Positions 54,508 to 62,707 of a stretch of 64,000 bases of DNA are shown here, piece by piece. The notes beneath the pieces were generated by a model, which was not told the origin of the DNA, ran no database searches, and saw only the letters and a program-made list of their open reading frames with translations. How positions within the stretch are numbered: position 1 is the first letter of the stretch; each line of letters opens with the position of its first letter. This DNA is from Gloeocapsa sp. PCC 7428 (lineage in GTDB: Bacteria > Cyanobacteriota > Cyanobacteriia > Cyanobacteriales > Chroococcidiopsidaceae), in NCBI RefSeq assembly GCF_000317555.1, contig NC_019745.1, positions 5,212,001 to 5,276,000 on the forward strand, given 5' to 3'. The translations under genes and the position numbers were made by a program.

Positions 54508-54708
54508 TCATGAGGGAAGGAACCAATGAATATAGCCGCAATAGTCGCAAACTAAACAGACAGCAGATTTATTAGCCCAATCTACACCAAAGAGGGTAGC
54601 GATCGCCGTGTTTAGCTGCGCTTCTCGACGCCAAAACAAATCATGTTTGCATACTACGCATTGAAGTCTACGTCCGTCTGCAACTGTGAAATGCTTTGGT
54701 ATTGACAT
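54508..54708 (-). CDS. Small zinc-ribbon-like protein
   Basis: 66 residues. Two Cys pairs, CVVC at about 17-20 and CDYC at about 54-57, plus the ending CGYIHWFLPS, fit a small zinc ribbon. The N-terminus MSIPKHFTVADGRRLQC is intact and ATG 54708 has no clear competitor. Similar tiny proteins are common in cyanobacteria, function unknown. It lies between the NUDIX operon and prs. Confidence 0.7.
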   Translation of the reverse strand: MSIPKHFTVADGRRLQCVVCKHDLFWRREAQLNTAIATLFGVDWANKSAVCLVCDYCGYIHWFLPS

Positions 54709-54773
54709 GGAACTGCGTTGCTACACAATATTATTGATATTATATTTGACATTCATCTTTTTTAAGAGAACAC

Positions 54774-54796
54774 AAAATAGGGGCATTTCTTGCCCC
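54774..54796 (-). terminator. Hairpin after prs
   Basis: On the minus strand GGGGCA-AGAAA-TGCCCC (54796-54780) is a perfect 6-bp stem, followed by TATTTTGTG. The T-run is short, so intrinsic termination is likely but not certain. It lies 12 bp after the prs stop. Confidence 0.65.
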
Positions 54797-54808
54797 TCAG
54801 ACGTCTAA

Positions 54809-55825
54809 CTAACGAAACATACTACTTACCGAACTATCTTCATGAACGCGCCAGATGGTTTCACCGATGAGATTTGCCACTGAAAGTACTGTGAGTTGCG
54901 CAAAACGATGATCTTCAGGAACAGGAATTGTATTAGTGACGATCACTTCTTCAAAAATCCCGCTCGATAATCGCTCGATTGCTGGTGGTGAAAATACAGC
55001 GTGCGTCGCACATGCATAAACTTGACGCGCTCCTTGTTCGCGCAATAACTTAGCACCCTCGGTAATCGTACCGCCAGTGTCGATCATGTCGTCTACAAGT
55101 ACCGCAGTTTTGCCCTCAACATCACCAATGACGTTAAGAACTTCCGCGACATTGTGTGCTTGACGGCGTTTGTCGATAATTGCCAGCGGTGCGTCGTCTA
55201 ACTTTTTCGCAAATGCTCTTGCTCTTGCAACACCTCCGACATCGGGTGAAACGACAACCAAGTCAGCAAGTTGCTTACTTGCTAAGTAGTTAATGAGAAC
55301 TGGCGAACCATAAACGTGATCAAAGGGAATATCGAAGTAGCCTTGAATTTGCGCGGAATGTAAATCCATCGCTACAATGCGATTGGCTCCTGCTTGAGTA
55401 ATCAAGTTAGCCACCAATTTAGCAGTAATCGATTCGCGCCCCGCTGTTTTGCGATCCGCCCTCGCGTAACCATAGTAGGGAATAACTGCTGTAATCTGCC
55501 GCGCCGAAGCCCGACGACAGGCATCGATCATAATCAGCAATTCCATCAAATTATCATTAACGGGATGGCAAGTCGGCTGAATGAGATAAACATCACAACC
55601 GCGAATGGATTCTTGAATTTGAATGTAAAGTTCGCCATCTGCGAAGCGCTTTCTAATCATCGGTCCCAATTCCATGCCCAAATAACGAGCGACTTCTTGG
55701 GAGAACGGTACATTAGCAGAGCCAGAAAATAAGCGCAGACGGTTATTATCAGCAACCGCAGTAGGAGCTGACTGAAGTGTCAAAGTTGCAGAACTGAGCA
55801 CGGCAGACCCTCGGAGCACCTTCAT
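54809..55825 (-). CDS. prs: Ribose-phosphate pyrophosphokinase (PRPP synthetase)
   Basis: 338 residues. Makes PRPP from ribose-5-phosphate and ATP for nucleotides, His and Trp. Class I features: RLRLFSGSANVPFSQEVARYLG near 28 (in pieces), RKRFADGELYIQI near 58, RADRKTAGRESITAK near 122, the PRPP loop VLVDDMIDTGGTITEGAKLL near 240. The N-terminal 25 residues before RLRLFSG are an extension seen in cyanobacteria. ATG 55825. Complete. Confidence 0.97.
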   Translation of the reverse strand: MKVLRGSAVLSSATLTLQSAPTAVADNNRLRLFSGSANVPFSQEVARYLGMELGPMIRKRFADGELYIQIQESIRGCDVYLIQPTCHPVNDNLMELLIMIDACRRASARQITAVIPYYGYARADRKTAGRESITAKLVANLITQAGANRIVAMDLHSAQIQGYFDIPFDHVYGSPVLINYLASKQLADLVVVSPDVGGVARARAFAKKLDDAPLAIIDKRRQAHNVAEVLNVIGDVEGKTAVLVDDMIDTGGTITEGAKLLREQGARQVYACATHAVFSPPAIERLSSGIFEEVIVTNTIPVPEDHRFAQLTVLSVANLIGETIWRVHEDSSVSSMFR

Positions 55826-56137
55826 TGAAATCTTATCATCACTGCTTTAGTGACTTATTGCACAATCACAGGGAATTTTAATTATAAGCTTGGATAATGT
55901 TTTTAGTAATAGCAATTTAAACTATTTTTTTGAATTTTGAATGATTGGCTTGTAGGAATTAGAATACGAACTGTGTTGAAAACTATGCCAAATAATTGTT
56001 ACTCCTTAAATCTAGCGAGTAGCAAAGAATCTTATTACGAAGTTGCAGGTTGACCGAGAAACTTTTAGGTAAAATTACTTGGTCTTAAAAAGTGAACTGT
56101 CGAACTTTGAAGAATAGCTTAAGATTTATCAAAAACG
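55826..56137. other. Divergent intergenic region, prs / protein kinase
   Basis: 312 bp, AT-rich, holding the two divergent promoters. No inverted repeat of note and no RNA gene recognised. Confidence 0.4.
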
Positions 56138-58054
56138 ATGCAACCACCTATTCCACTGGGAAGTGTACTACAAAACCGTTACCGTATAACTCAAATTTTG
56201 GGTCAGGGAGGATTTGGGCGGACGTATTTAGCGCAAGATCAAGGGCGATTTGGCGAACTCTGCGCGCTGAAAGAACTGATTCCAAATCAAAACGATAGTT
56301 TTCATTTAGAAAAGTCAAAAGAGCTATTTCAACGCGAAGCTGCAACTTTATATCAAATTCAACATCCTCAAGTTCCGCAATTTCGTGCCAATTTTGAAGA
56401 AGATCAGCGTCTATTTCTCGTACAGGACTACGTTGAAGGCAAAACTTATCGCGACTTACTAGAAGAACACAAAGCCCAAGGGCAAACTTTTTCGGAGGCT
56501 GCGGTGTTGCAGTTGATTCGACAATTATTGCCAGTACTTGCGCATTTACACACGCGTGGTATTATTCACCGCGATATTTCACCAGATAATATTATTTTGC
56601 GTGAAAGCGATCGCAAACCTGTATTGATTGATTTTGGTGTTGTCAAAGAATTAGCAACGCAGTTTCAATCAGGACAAAATTTATCACAACCGACTACAGT
56701 AGGCAAATTAGGTTATGCGCCAAGCGAACAACTACAAACAGGAAAAGCCTACCCGAATAGCGATTTGTATGCTTTAGCCGTAACGGCGATCGTCCTGCTG
56801 ACAGGAAAAGAACCGCAAGAATTATTTGACGATACGGAACTGACGTGGAATTGGCAACAGTGGGTAACAGTTAGCCCAGAATTTGCGGCGGTGTTGAACC
56901 GAATGTTGAGTATTCGTCCTGGCGATCGCTATCAATCGGTTGTGGAAGTTGCGAAAGCTTTATCTGCTGTCGATCATCTTCAGGCGACAAATCCACAACT
57001 ACCCAATCTGCAACGCAGGGCGATCGCATCTCCAGAATCATCAAACTCCCCCGCACCTACCGCACCCGAAGTGTCGCAAATTCAAACGATCGCCGTCGGT
57101 CGTCGCCCTGATTTAATTGCTGCAAATTCGCGTCAACCAAGGCAAACTGACCCCGTAATTCCCGCACCGCGAAAACGCGAAATCTGGGAAAATCCTTGGG
57201 CGGTGATTGGAATAGGGATTTGTGTTGCTTTAGTCGCCGGATTTGGTTCGTTATTCCTCGTTAGTTATTTTCTAAGTACCCGCACCCCAGAACCCCAGTC
57301 GTTTCCCTCTCCAGTCGTCCCCGAAAGCCCGACGCCAACGCCAACGGTAACAGAAACACCATCTCCTGAACCGACAACTTATAGTCAACAGTTAAATCTC
57401 GTACCTGGTGCGACAGCGAGTGTTGCTGGTACGCTGCAAGCGAATGCGACTGCGAATTACACCTTCAATGGCGAACAAGGACAACAACTGAGTGCGACTC
57501 TCGCGCAAGAAGGCGTTCTTTTAACAGTATTAGGACCCAATCAAGCACCGATTGAAGACTTAGCCCGCAGGGTAACGCGCTATCAAGGAACATTGCCGTT
57601 TACTGGCGAGTATACAATTCAACTCAGCCCTGTGCAGGGAATCGAAGAAAGCAGCTATCAGCTTGATGTTTTACTCGAAAATCCTGTCATCCCAACGCCC
57701 ACACCAACACCAACAGAAACTCCACCATCAACAGTCGTACCAACTGTCGTCCCCGAACGAATCACGGTAAATCCTGGAGAAACTGTCACGCCATCCGGTA
57801 TCACAGGACCACAGCAAATAACGCGTTATTTAGTTAACGTCCAAGAAGGGCAAGTTTTATCGGTAGCGGTAGCCCAGGGAGATGTTACCTTAGATATTCG
57901 CAATCCCGATGGACAACTCATCGAGGGTGCTACGAATTTATTGAACTGGCAATCACAAGTATCGCAAACTGGTGATTATCAAATTGATGTCATTCCGACA
58001 GCACAAGAAGATGTTGACTTTGCAGTAAATATCGGCATCGAAAATTTACAATAA
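56138..58054 (+). CDS. Membrane Ser/Thr protein kinase with C-terminal PPC-like sensor domains
   Basis: 638 residues. Hanks-type kinase domain (about 15-275): LGQGGFGRTYLAQD (21-34), ALKE (Lys45), HRDISPDNIIL (144-154; Ser-Pro replaces the common Lys-Pro/Lys-Ala of HRDLKPxN, so the catalytic loop Lys is missing) and IDFGVVKE (164-171). A single membrane segment follows at about 350-376, then a Pro/Thr-rich linker and two beta-sandwich domains resembling bacterial pre-peptidase C (PPC) domains, near 430-520 and 545-635. The exported part would sense the periplasm. Confidence 0.9.
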   Translation: MQPPIPLGSVLQNRYRITQILGQGGFGRTYLAQDQGRFGELCALKELIPNQNDSFHLEKSKELFQREAATLYQIQHPQVPQFRANFEEDQRLFLVQDYVEGKTYRDLLEEHKAQGQTFSEAAVLQLIRQLLPVLAHLHTRGIIHRDISPDNIILRESDRKPVLIDFGVVKELATQFQSGQNLSQPTTVGKLGYAPSEQLQTGKAYPNSDLYALAVTAIVLLTGKEPQELFDDTELTWNWQQWVTVSPEFAAVLNRMLSIRPGDRYQSVVEVAKALSAVDHLQATNPQLPNLQRRAIASPESSNSPAPTAPEVSQIQTIAVGRRPDLIAANSRQPRQTDPVIPAPRKREIWENPWAVIGIGICVALVAGFGSLFLVSYFLSTRTPEPQSFPSPVVPESPTPTPTVTETPSPEPTTYSQQLNLVPGATASVAGTLQANATANYTFNGEQGQQLSATLAQEGVLLTVLGPNQAPIEDLARRVTRYQGTLPFTGEYTIQLSPVQGIEESSYQLDVLLENPVIPTPTPTPTETPPSTVVPTVVPERITVNPGETVTPSGITGPQQITRYLVNVQEGQVLSVAVAQGDVTLDIRNPDGQLIEGATNLLNWQSQVSQTGDYQIDVIPTAQEDVDFAVNIGIENLQ

Positions 58055-58057
58055 GTT

Positions 58058-58108
58058 AACTGGTCATTGGTCATTGGCAAGAATATCTATTGCCCATTAC
58101 CCATAGCA
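58058..58108. repeat. Heptamer-type repeat cluster downstream of the kinase gene
   Basis: ACTGGTCATTGGTCATTGGC and TTGCCCATTACCCATAGC. Similar clusters with TCATTGG and CCCATTA units occur at 58925-58975, at 11063-11081 and near 11789. They match the short tandem heptamer repeats typical of cyanobacterial intergenic DNA. Confidence 0.8.
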
Positions 58109-58240
58109 ATAGAAGAGATACTTAGGACATCGAACACGCTAAGTTGCTAGTTAATAGTTGACAAAGTCTTCCCACACTCTCTTCACTGTCAACTGATCTC
58201 TGACCCCTACTATGATTACCCATTACTTAAGTGAATTGAT

Positions 58241-58921
58241 GTGAATGCATTACTAGTTACAGGAACAGATACCGAGGCGGGAAAAACCGTTTTAACAACA
58301 GCGTTAGCTGCTTACTGGCGGAATCGTTTCCGTAACTTGGGAATTATGAAGCCGATTCAATCTGGAGTTGGCGATCGCGAACTTTACTCGCAGCTGTTTT
58401 CGTTCAATCAATCGATCGCGGAAATTACACCACTTTACTTTGAAGCCCCGCTAGCGCCACCAATCGCCGCCGCGAAGGAAAATCGCGATATCGATTTGGC
58501 AATTGTCTGGCGAACGTTACAACTCTTAAGAACATCGCGAGATTTTGTCCTAGTAGAAGCTTTAGGCGGGTTAGGTTCGCCTGTAACTTCCGAGTTTACT
58601 GTCGCCGATTTAGCCGCCGAATGGCGCTTACCTACGGTGCTTGTTGTTCCTGTACGTTTAGGTGCGATCGCTGCTGCTGTTGCTAATGTCGCGTTAGCCC
58701 GACAAACGCGCGTTTTGCTTAAAGGAATTGTCCTCAATTGCACTCAAGCGCGATCGCCACAAGAAATTGAAGATCTAACTCCTCCCGAATTAATTCAATC
58801 GCTCACAAATATTCCTGTTCTAGGTTGCTTACCTTATTTTGCCGATCCTACAGACTTAGAGAAATTAGCACAAGTTGCTGCGGCTTTAGATTTGGATCTA
58901 ACGAAAATGAACTTAACTTGA
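58241..58921 (+). CDS. bioD: Dethiobiotin synthetase
   Basis: 226 residues, starting at GTG 58241 (MNALLVTGTDTEAGKT; no ATG gives this N-terminus). Uses ATP and CO2 to close the ureido ring of dethiobiotin in biotin synthesis. P-loop GTDTEAGKTVLTTAL (8-22), KPIQSGVGDREL near 37, EALGGLGSPV near 106, and VVPVRLGAIAAAVANV near 127. No other bio gene is nearby. Confidence 0.92.
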   Translation: MNALLVTGTDTEAGKTVLTTALAAYWRNRFRNLGIMKPIQSGVGDRELYSQLFSFNQSIAEITPLYFEAPLAPPIAAAKENRDIDLAIVWRTLQLLRTSRDFVLVEALGGLGSPVTSEFTVADLAAEWRLPTVLVVPVRLGAIAAAVANVALARQTRVLLKGIVLNCTQARSPQEIEDLTPPELIQSLTNIPVLGCLPYFADPTDLEKLAQVAAALDLDLTKMNLT

Positions 58922-58924
58922 AAA

Positions 58925-58975
58925 CTGGTCATTGGCAATAATAGTTATTACCCATTACCCATTACCCATTACCAC
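58925..58975. repeat. Heptamer repeats upstream of Uma2
   Basis: CTGGTCATTGGCAATAATAG followed by three CCATTAC units. They occupy the whole gap between bioD and the Uma2 gene. Confidence 0.8.
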
Positions 58976-58982
58976 CAAAGAT

Positions 58983-59675
58983 ATGCAACTTGCCTTAAAA
59001 TACTTAGTCACTCCAGATACAGCAACTTTAACTGCTAATACTGACATTCTCCTCAGCATACCTGCGGGAAAAAGTGTCTTATTAGAAAACGTTGGCTGGC
59101 AGACATTTGAAAAAATACTATCTCAATTGGGAGATCGTCGTGCGGCTCGACTTGCTTATGACCGAGGTATTCTAGAAATTATGGCTCCATTACCCGAACA
59201 TGAATACTACAAAGAAGCAGTTGGAGATTTAGTTAAAGATCTCGCAGATGTTCTCGATGTTGATTACGAAACACTTGGTTCTACCACTTGGAAGCGCCCA
59301 GACTTGCTAGCAGGAGTAGAACCTGATAACTGTTTTTACTTTCAACATGAGTCAGTCATTCGCGGTAAATTAGATTTTGACCTTACTCAAGATCCGCCCC
59401 CTGACTTAGTTCTAGAAATTGATATAACAAGCAAGTCTCTCGATCGAATGCCAATTTACGCAAGATTAGGCGTTCCTGAAATTTGGCGTTACGACAAAGG
59501 ACAAATTAAAATTTACCAACTTCAGGGCGAAGCATATGTCGAAACCGATACAAGTCTAGCCTTTCCTAAGATTCCAGTACAGCAAATTATTCCTTTTATT
59601 CAGCAACATCGAGCCTCAGGAAAAAAAGCAATGCGACGCGCGTTTCGAGAATGGGTTAGGCTACAGGTAGCGTAA
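58983..59675 (+). CDS. Uma2 family endonuclease
   Basis: 230 residues from ATG 58983; the longer open frame back to 58932 is made of heptamer repeat and is not counted. Motifs: ILEIMAPLPEHEYYKEAV near 62, DNCFYFQHES near 118, DPPPDLVLEIDITSKS near 138, GVPEIWRYDKG near 160. Same subfamily as the copy at 1174-1821. The C-terminus KKAMRRAFREWVRLQVA is basic. Role unknown. Confidence 0.9.
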   Translation: MQLALKYLVTPDTATLTANTDILLSIPAGKSVLLENVGWQTFEKILSQLGDRRAARLAYDRGILEIMAPLPEHEYYKEAVGDLVKDLADVLDVDYETLGSTTWKRPDLLAGVEPDNCFYFQHESVIRGKLDFDLTQDPPPDLVLEIDITSKSLDRMPIYARLGVPEIWRYDKGQIKIYQLQGEAYVETDTSLAFPKIPVQQIIPFIQQHRASGKKAMRRAFREWVRLQVA

Positions 59676-59720
59676 GCAGCATCAATTGTATGCTTTGCAC
59701 ATTTATTTAGTTAAAGAGTA

Positions 59721-61001
59721 ATGGTTTCTACTTCCTCAAAACCTCTTAATATTGATTTATCCCGTATTCGGTCAGATATTCAAGCTTTACAACCGCAATT
59801 AGTCGCGTGGCGGCGCAAGTTGCATCAACGCCCAGAACTTGGTTTTCAAGAACACTTGACTGCCGAATTTGTTGCTGAAAAACTGCAACAATGGGGTATT
59901 GAGTATCAAACTGGGATTGCTAAAACAGGAATTGTTGCCGTTATTAGGGGCGAGGAGCGAGGAGCGAGGAGCGAGGAAGAAGCTTATACAAGTGTCTTGC
60001 CTACGGTAGGCGATAAAATCCGAGATTCAAGATTGCCTGTGTTGGCGATTCGGGCGGATATGGATGCGTTACCGATTCAGGAAGAAAATGATGTACCGTA
60101 TCGTTCGCAACACGATGGAGTGATGCACGCTTGCGGACACGATGGACATACCGCGATCGCCCTTGGTACAGCTTACTATCTTTCGCAACACCGTGATACA
60201 TTTAGCGGTACTGTAAAAATTATCTTTCAGCCAGCAGAAGAAGGACCAGGGGGCGCTAAACCGATGATTGAGGCGGGAGTGTTAAAAAACCCCGATGTTG
60301 ATGCAATTATTGGTTTACATTTATGGAATAATCTGCCTTTGGGTACGGTAGGCGTGCGGAGTGGAGCGCTAATGGCAGCTGTTGAAACGTTTCACTGCAC
60401 AATTTTGGGTAAAGGCGGACATGGTGCCATGCCGCATCAAACAGTTGATTCTATAGTAGTAGCTGCGCAAATTGTCAATGGTTTGCAAACAATTGTAGCA
60501 CGAAATATCGATCCGATTGAATCAGCCGTTGTGACTGTCGGCAAACTTCATGCAGGAACAGCACTCAATGTGATTGCGGATACAGCAAACATGAGTGGTA
60601 CAGTACGATATTTTAACCCGAAGTTTGAAGGGTATCTTGCCCAGCGCATCGAGCAAATTATTGCGGGAATTTGTCAAAGTCATGGCGCAACGTATGAATT
60701 GAATTATTCACAACTGTATCCCCCAGTGATTAACGATCCTGGTATGGCAGAATTCGTGCGATCGCAAGCCGTAAGAGTTGTGGAAACGCCGTTAGGAATT
60801 GTCCCTGAGTGTCAAACGATGGGAGGCGAAGATATGTCATTCTTTTTGCAGCAAGTTCCTGGGTGCTACTTCTTTTTGGGTGCAGCAAATTTAAGCCGAA
60901 ACTTAGCGTATCCCCACCACCATCCCCGTTTTGATTTTGATGAAACAGCGTTGGGTATGGGCGTAGAAATTTTTGTGCGTTGTGTGGAAAATTTTAGTTA
61001 A
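59721..61001 (+). CDS. M20 family metallopeptidase / amidohydrolase with a repeat-derived insert
   Basis: 426 residues. A dinuclear-metal amidohydrolase of the IAA-amino acid hydrolase / hippuricase type: RRKLHQRPELGFQEH near 32, ADMDALPIQEENDVPYRS near 113, HACGHDGHTAIALG near 137, PAEEGPGGAKPMIEAG near 174, and TMGGEDMSFFLQQVPGCYFF near 372. Between VAVIRGE and LPVLAIRADMDAL, residues about 78-105 are an insertion whose first part is coded by the GGAGCGA heptamer repeat (59947-59980). Otherwise complete. Its stop overlaps the stop of the convergent GST gene. Substrate unknown. Confidence 0.92.
   Translation: MVSTSSKPLNIDLSRIRSDIQALQPQLVAWRRKLHQRPELGFQEHLTAEFVAEKLQQWGIEYQTGIAKTGIVAVIRGEERGARSEEEAYTSVLPTVGDKIRDSRLPVLAIRADMDALPIQEENDVPYRSQHDGVMHACGHDGHTAIALGTAYYLSQHRDTFSGTVKIIFQPAEEGPGGAKPMIEAGVLKNPDVDAIIGLHLWNNLPLGTVGVRSGALMAAVETFHCTILGKGGHGAMPHQTVDSIVVAAQIVNGLQTIVARNIDPIESAVVTVGKLHAGTALNVIADTANMSGTVRYFNPKFEGYLAQRIEQIIAGICQSHGATYELNYSQLYPPVINDPGMAEFVRSQAVRVVETPLGIVPECQTMGGEDMSFFLQQVPGCYFFLGAANLSRNLAYPHHHPRFDFDETALGMGVEIFVRCVENFS
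59947..59980. repeat. GGAGCGA heptamer repeat inside the M20 coding sequence
   Basis: Four consecutive units, GGGGCGA GGAGCGA GGAGCGA GGAGCGA and a partial GGAAGAA, encode RGEERGARSEEE. The complementary unit CTCGCTC lies at 48410-48428. A repeat of intergenic type has entered a conserved gene without breaking its frame. Confidence 0.9.
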
Positions 61002-61600
61002 GGTACTGACATCCCACGCTGTACTGCTGGGCGTTGTTGCATGGTTTCTACCCAACGTTTGAGATAGGGATGATTGTCTAGCGTTAAGCCTTGAAATTCA
61101 TAAATGGCTACCCAAGGATAGGTTGCAATGTCTGCAATTGAGTAATCACCGCAAAGAAATTCGTTGTTGGCAAGTTGTTGATCGAGTACGCCGTAAAGTC
61201 GTAAAGTTTCTTTTTCGTAGCGTTGAATTGCATAAGGAATTTCTTTAGGGGCAAATTTTTTAAAATGATTGAGTTGACCAAACATGGGTCCAACACTACC
61301 CATTTGCAGCATTAACCATTCCAAAACTTGAAAGCGTTGTTTTTGATCTGTGGGTAGTAGTTTTCCAGTTTTTTCTGCTAAATAAATTAAAATTGCTCCT
61401 GATTCAAAAACTGTTATTCCTGTGTCTTGGTCAATAATTGCTGGAATTTTGCTATTTGGATTAATTGCAATGTACTCTGGTGTAAATTGATCGTCCTTCG
61501 TAATGTCAATCACATGGACGTTGTAGGGAAGTTGAACTTCCTCCAACATAATCGAAGCCTTGCGTCCGTTTGGGGTCGTGAAGGTGTAGAGGTCAATCAT
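60998..61600 (-). CDS. Glutathione S-transferase, YfcG/Nu-like
   Basis: 200 residues. N-terminal thioredoxin-fold domain (IDLYTFTTPNGRKASIMLEE, with the TPNGRK loop typical of YfcG-like disulfide reductases), the cis-Pro region NSKIPAIID near 50 and the SNAIL-like ESGAILIYLAE near 66. The helical C-terminal domain has YSIADIATYPW near 148. Probably uses glutathione to reduce disulfides or conjugate electrophiles. Convergent with the M20 gene; the two stop codons overlap by four bases (60998-61001). Confidence 0.92.
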   Translation of the reverse strand: MIDLYTFTTPNGRKASIMLEEVQLPYNVHVIDITKDDQFTPEYIAINPNSKIPAIIDQDTGITVFESGAILIYLAEKTGKLLPTDQKQRFQVLEWLMLQMGSVGPMFGQLNHFKKFAPKEIPYAIQRYEKETLRLYGVLDQQLANNEFLCGDYSIADIATYPWVAIYEFQGLTLDNHPYLKRWVETMQQRPAVQRGMSVP

Positions 61601-61631
61601 GATAGTAAATTAAGTTAAGTCTTGCCAAGCA

Positions 61632-62597
61632 ATGAGCGATCGCATACACGAGTCTGAAAATCTTCCTGGGCGTGTCGTTGTGACGTCCTCCGGTAACTTA
61701 GCACAGCGAATCGCTCATCATTTTTCTCCTAAAACTGTCATTACTTTACCGCACGATCGCGTTGTTCTCGATGCACCGGATACGTTTGTTTTAGTTCCAG
61801 GTATTCAACCTGTCGATGCTGCGCTGATGGATCGCTTACCGCAGTTGCGTCTTGTTCAGCGATCGGGGGTTGGTGTCGAAAACGTTGATATTGCTGCGGC
61901 GACACAGCGCGGGATTTATGTTGCAAATGTTCCTTCACCTGGTACGGGTAATGCTGAATCAGTTGCGGAACTTGCAATCTTACATATGCTAGCTTTAGCG
62001 CGCAACTATCGCGCTAGTGAACTTGACTGGAATCAACCTGAAGGACAAAGTTTGTGGAAAAAAACGGTTGGTATCTACGGTTTAGGTGGTATCGGACAAG
62101 CAATCGCACGCAGATTACGAGCTTTTGAGGTTCAATTATTAGGAATTAAGCGACAACTCGATCCACAATTAGCGGATACGCTTGGTTTGGAGTGGTTGGG
62201 AACTCCAATAGAGCGATCGCATTTACTACAACACTCTGATTTTGTGATTATTGCGGCTTCAGCGGATAATGTGACGCAGCCTTTTGGTTGGGAAGACTTT
62301 CAACAAATGAAATCTACTGCGTATTTAATTAACGTGACTCGCGGTGCGTGGATAGATGAAAATGCTTTGGTAAAAGCCTTGCAAAATAAAGTCATTGCAG
62401 GTGCGGGACTTGATGTATTTCAACAAGAACCATTAGCACCCGATTCCCCACTATTGCAAGCAAACTTGAATTTAACACTGACGCCGCATTTAGGCGGACA
62501 CACCGATACTGCTGCAACGGGAATTGCTAACGCTGTCGTAGCAAACATTCTACGCGTAGCGCAAGGTCAACCACCAAAACACTTGATCTGTAGATAA
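61632..62597 (+). CDS. D-isomer-specific 2-hydroxyacid dehydrogenase
   Basis: 321 residues. NAD(P)-dependent; phosphoglycerate dehydrogenase-like fold. The nucleotide loop is GIYGLGGIGQAIARRL near 150, the catalytic Arg segment INVTRGAWIDENALV near 228, the Glu in GLDVFQQEPLAPDSPLL near 260 and the His in LTPHLGGHTDTAATG near 285. N-terminus LRLVQRSGVGVENVDIAAA near 75 is typical. The 2-keto/2-hydroxy acid substrate cannot be told. Divergent from the GST gene, 31 bp apart. Confidence 0.93.
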   Translation: MSDRIHESENLPGRVVVTSSGNLAQRIAHHFSPKTVITLPHDRVVLDAPDTFVLVPGIQPVDAALMDRLPQLRLVQRSGVGVENVDIAAATQRGIYVANVPSPGTGNAESVAELAILHMLALARNYRASELDWNQPEGQSLWKKTVGIYGLGGIGQAIARRLRAFEVQLLGIKRQLDPQLADTLGLEWLGTPIERSHLLQHSDFVIIAASADNVTQPFGWEDFQQMKSTAYLINVTRGAWIDENALVKALQNKVIAGAGLDVFQQEPLAPDSPLLQANLNLTLTPHLGGHTDTAATGIANAVVANILRVAQGQPPKHLICR

Positions 62598-62707
62598 GTA
62601 AGTAACACGGATTTCCATCACTGTTTGAGTCAACTATTGCCGTAGCTACCATACTTAGACTGATGCTGATATTTTATGGTTGGAAGTAGCTAATTTATTG
62701 TAATTCT

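Noticed and set aside
58932-58982. Longer start for the Uma2 gene at 58983
   Set aside because: The extra codons are translated CCATTAC heptamer repeats and no family member is known to begin so.
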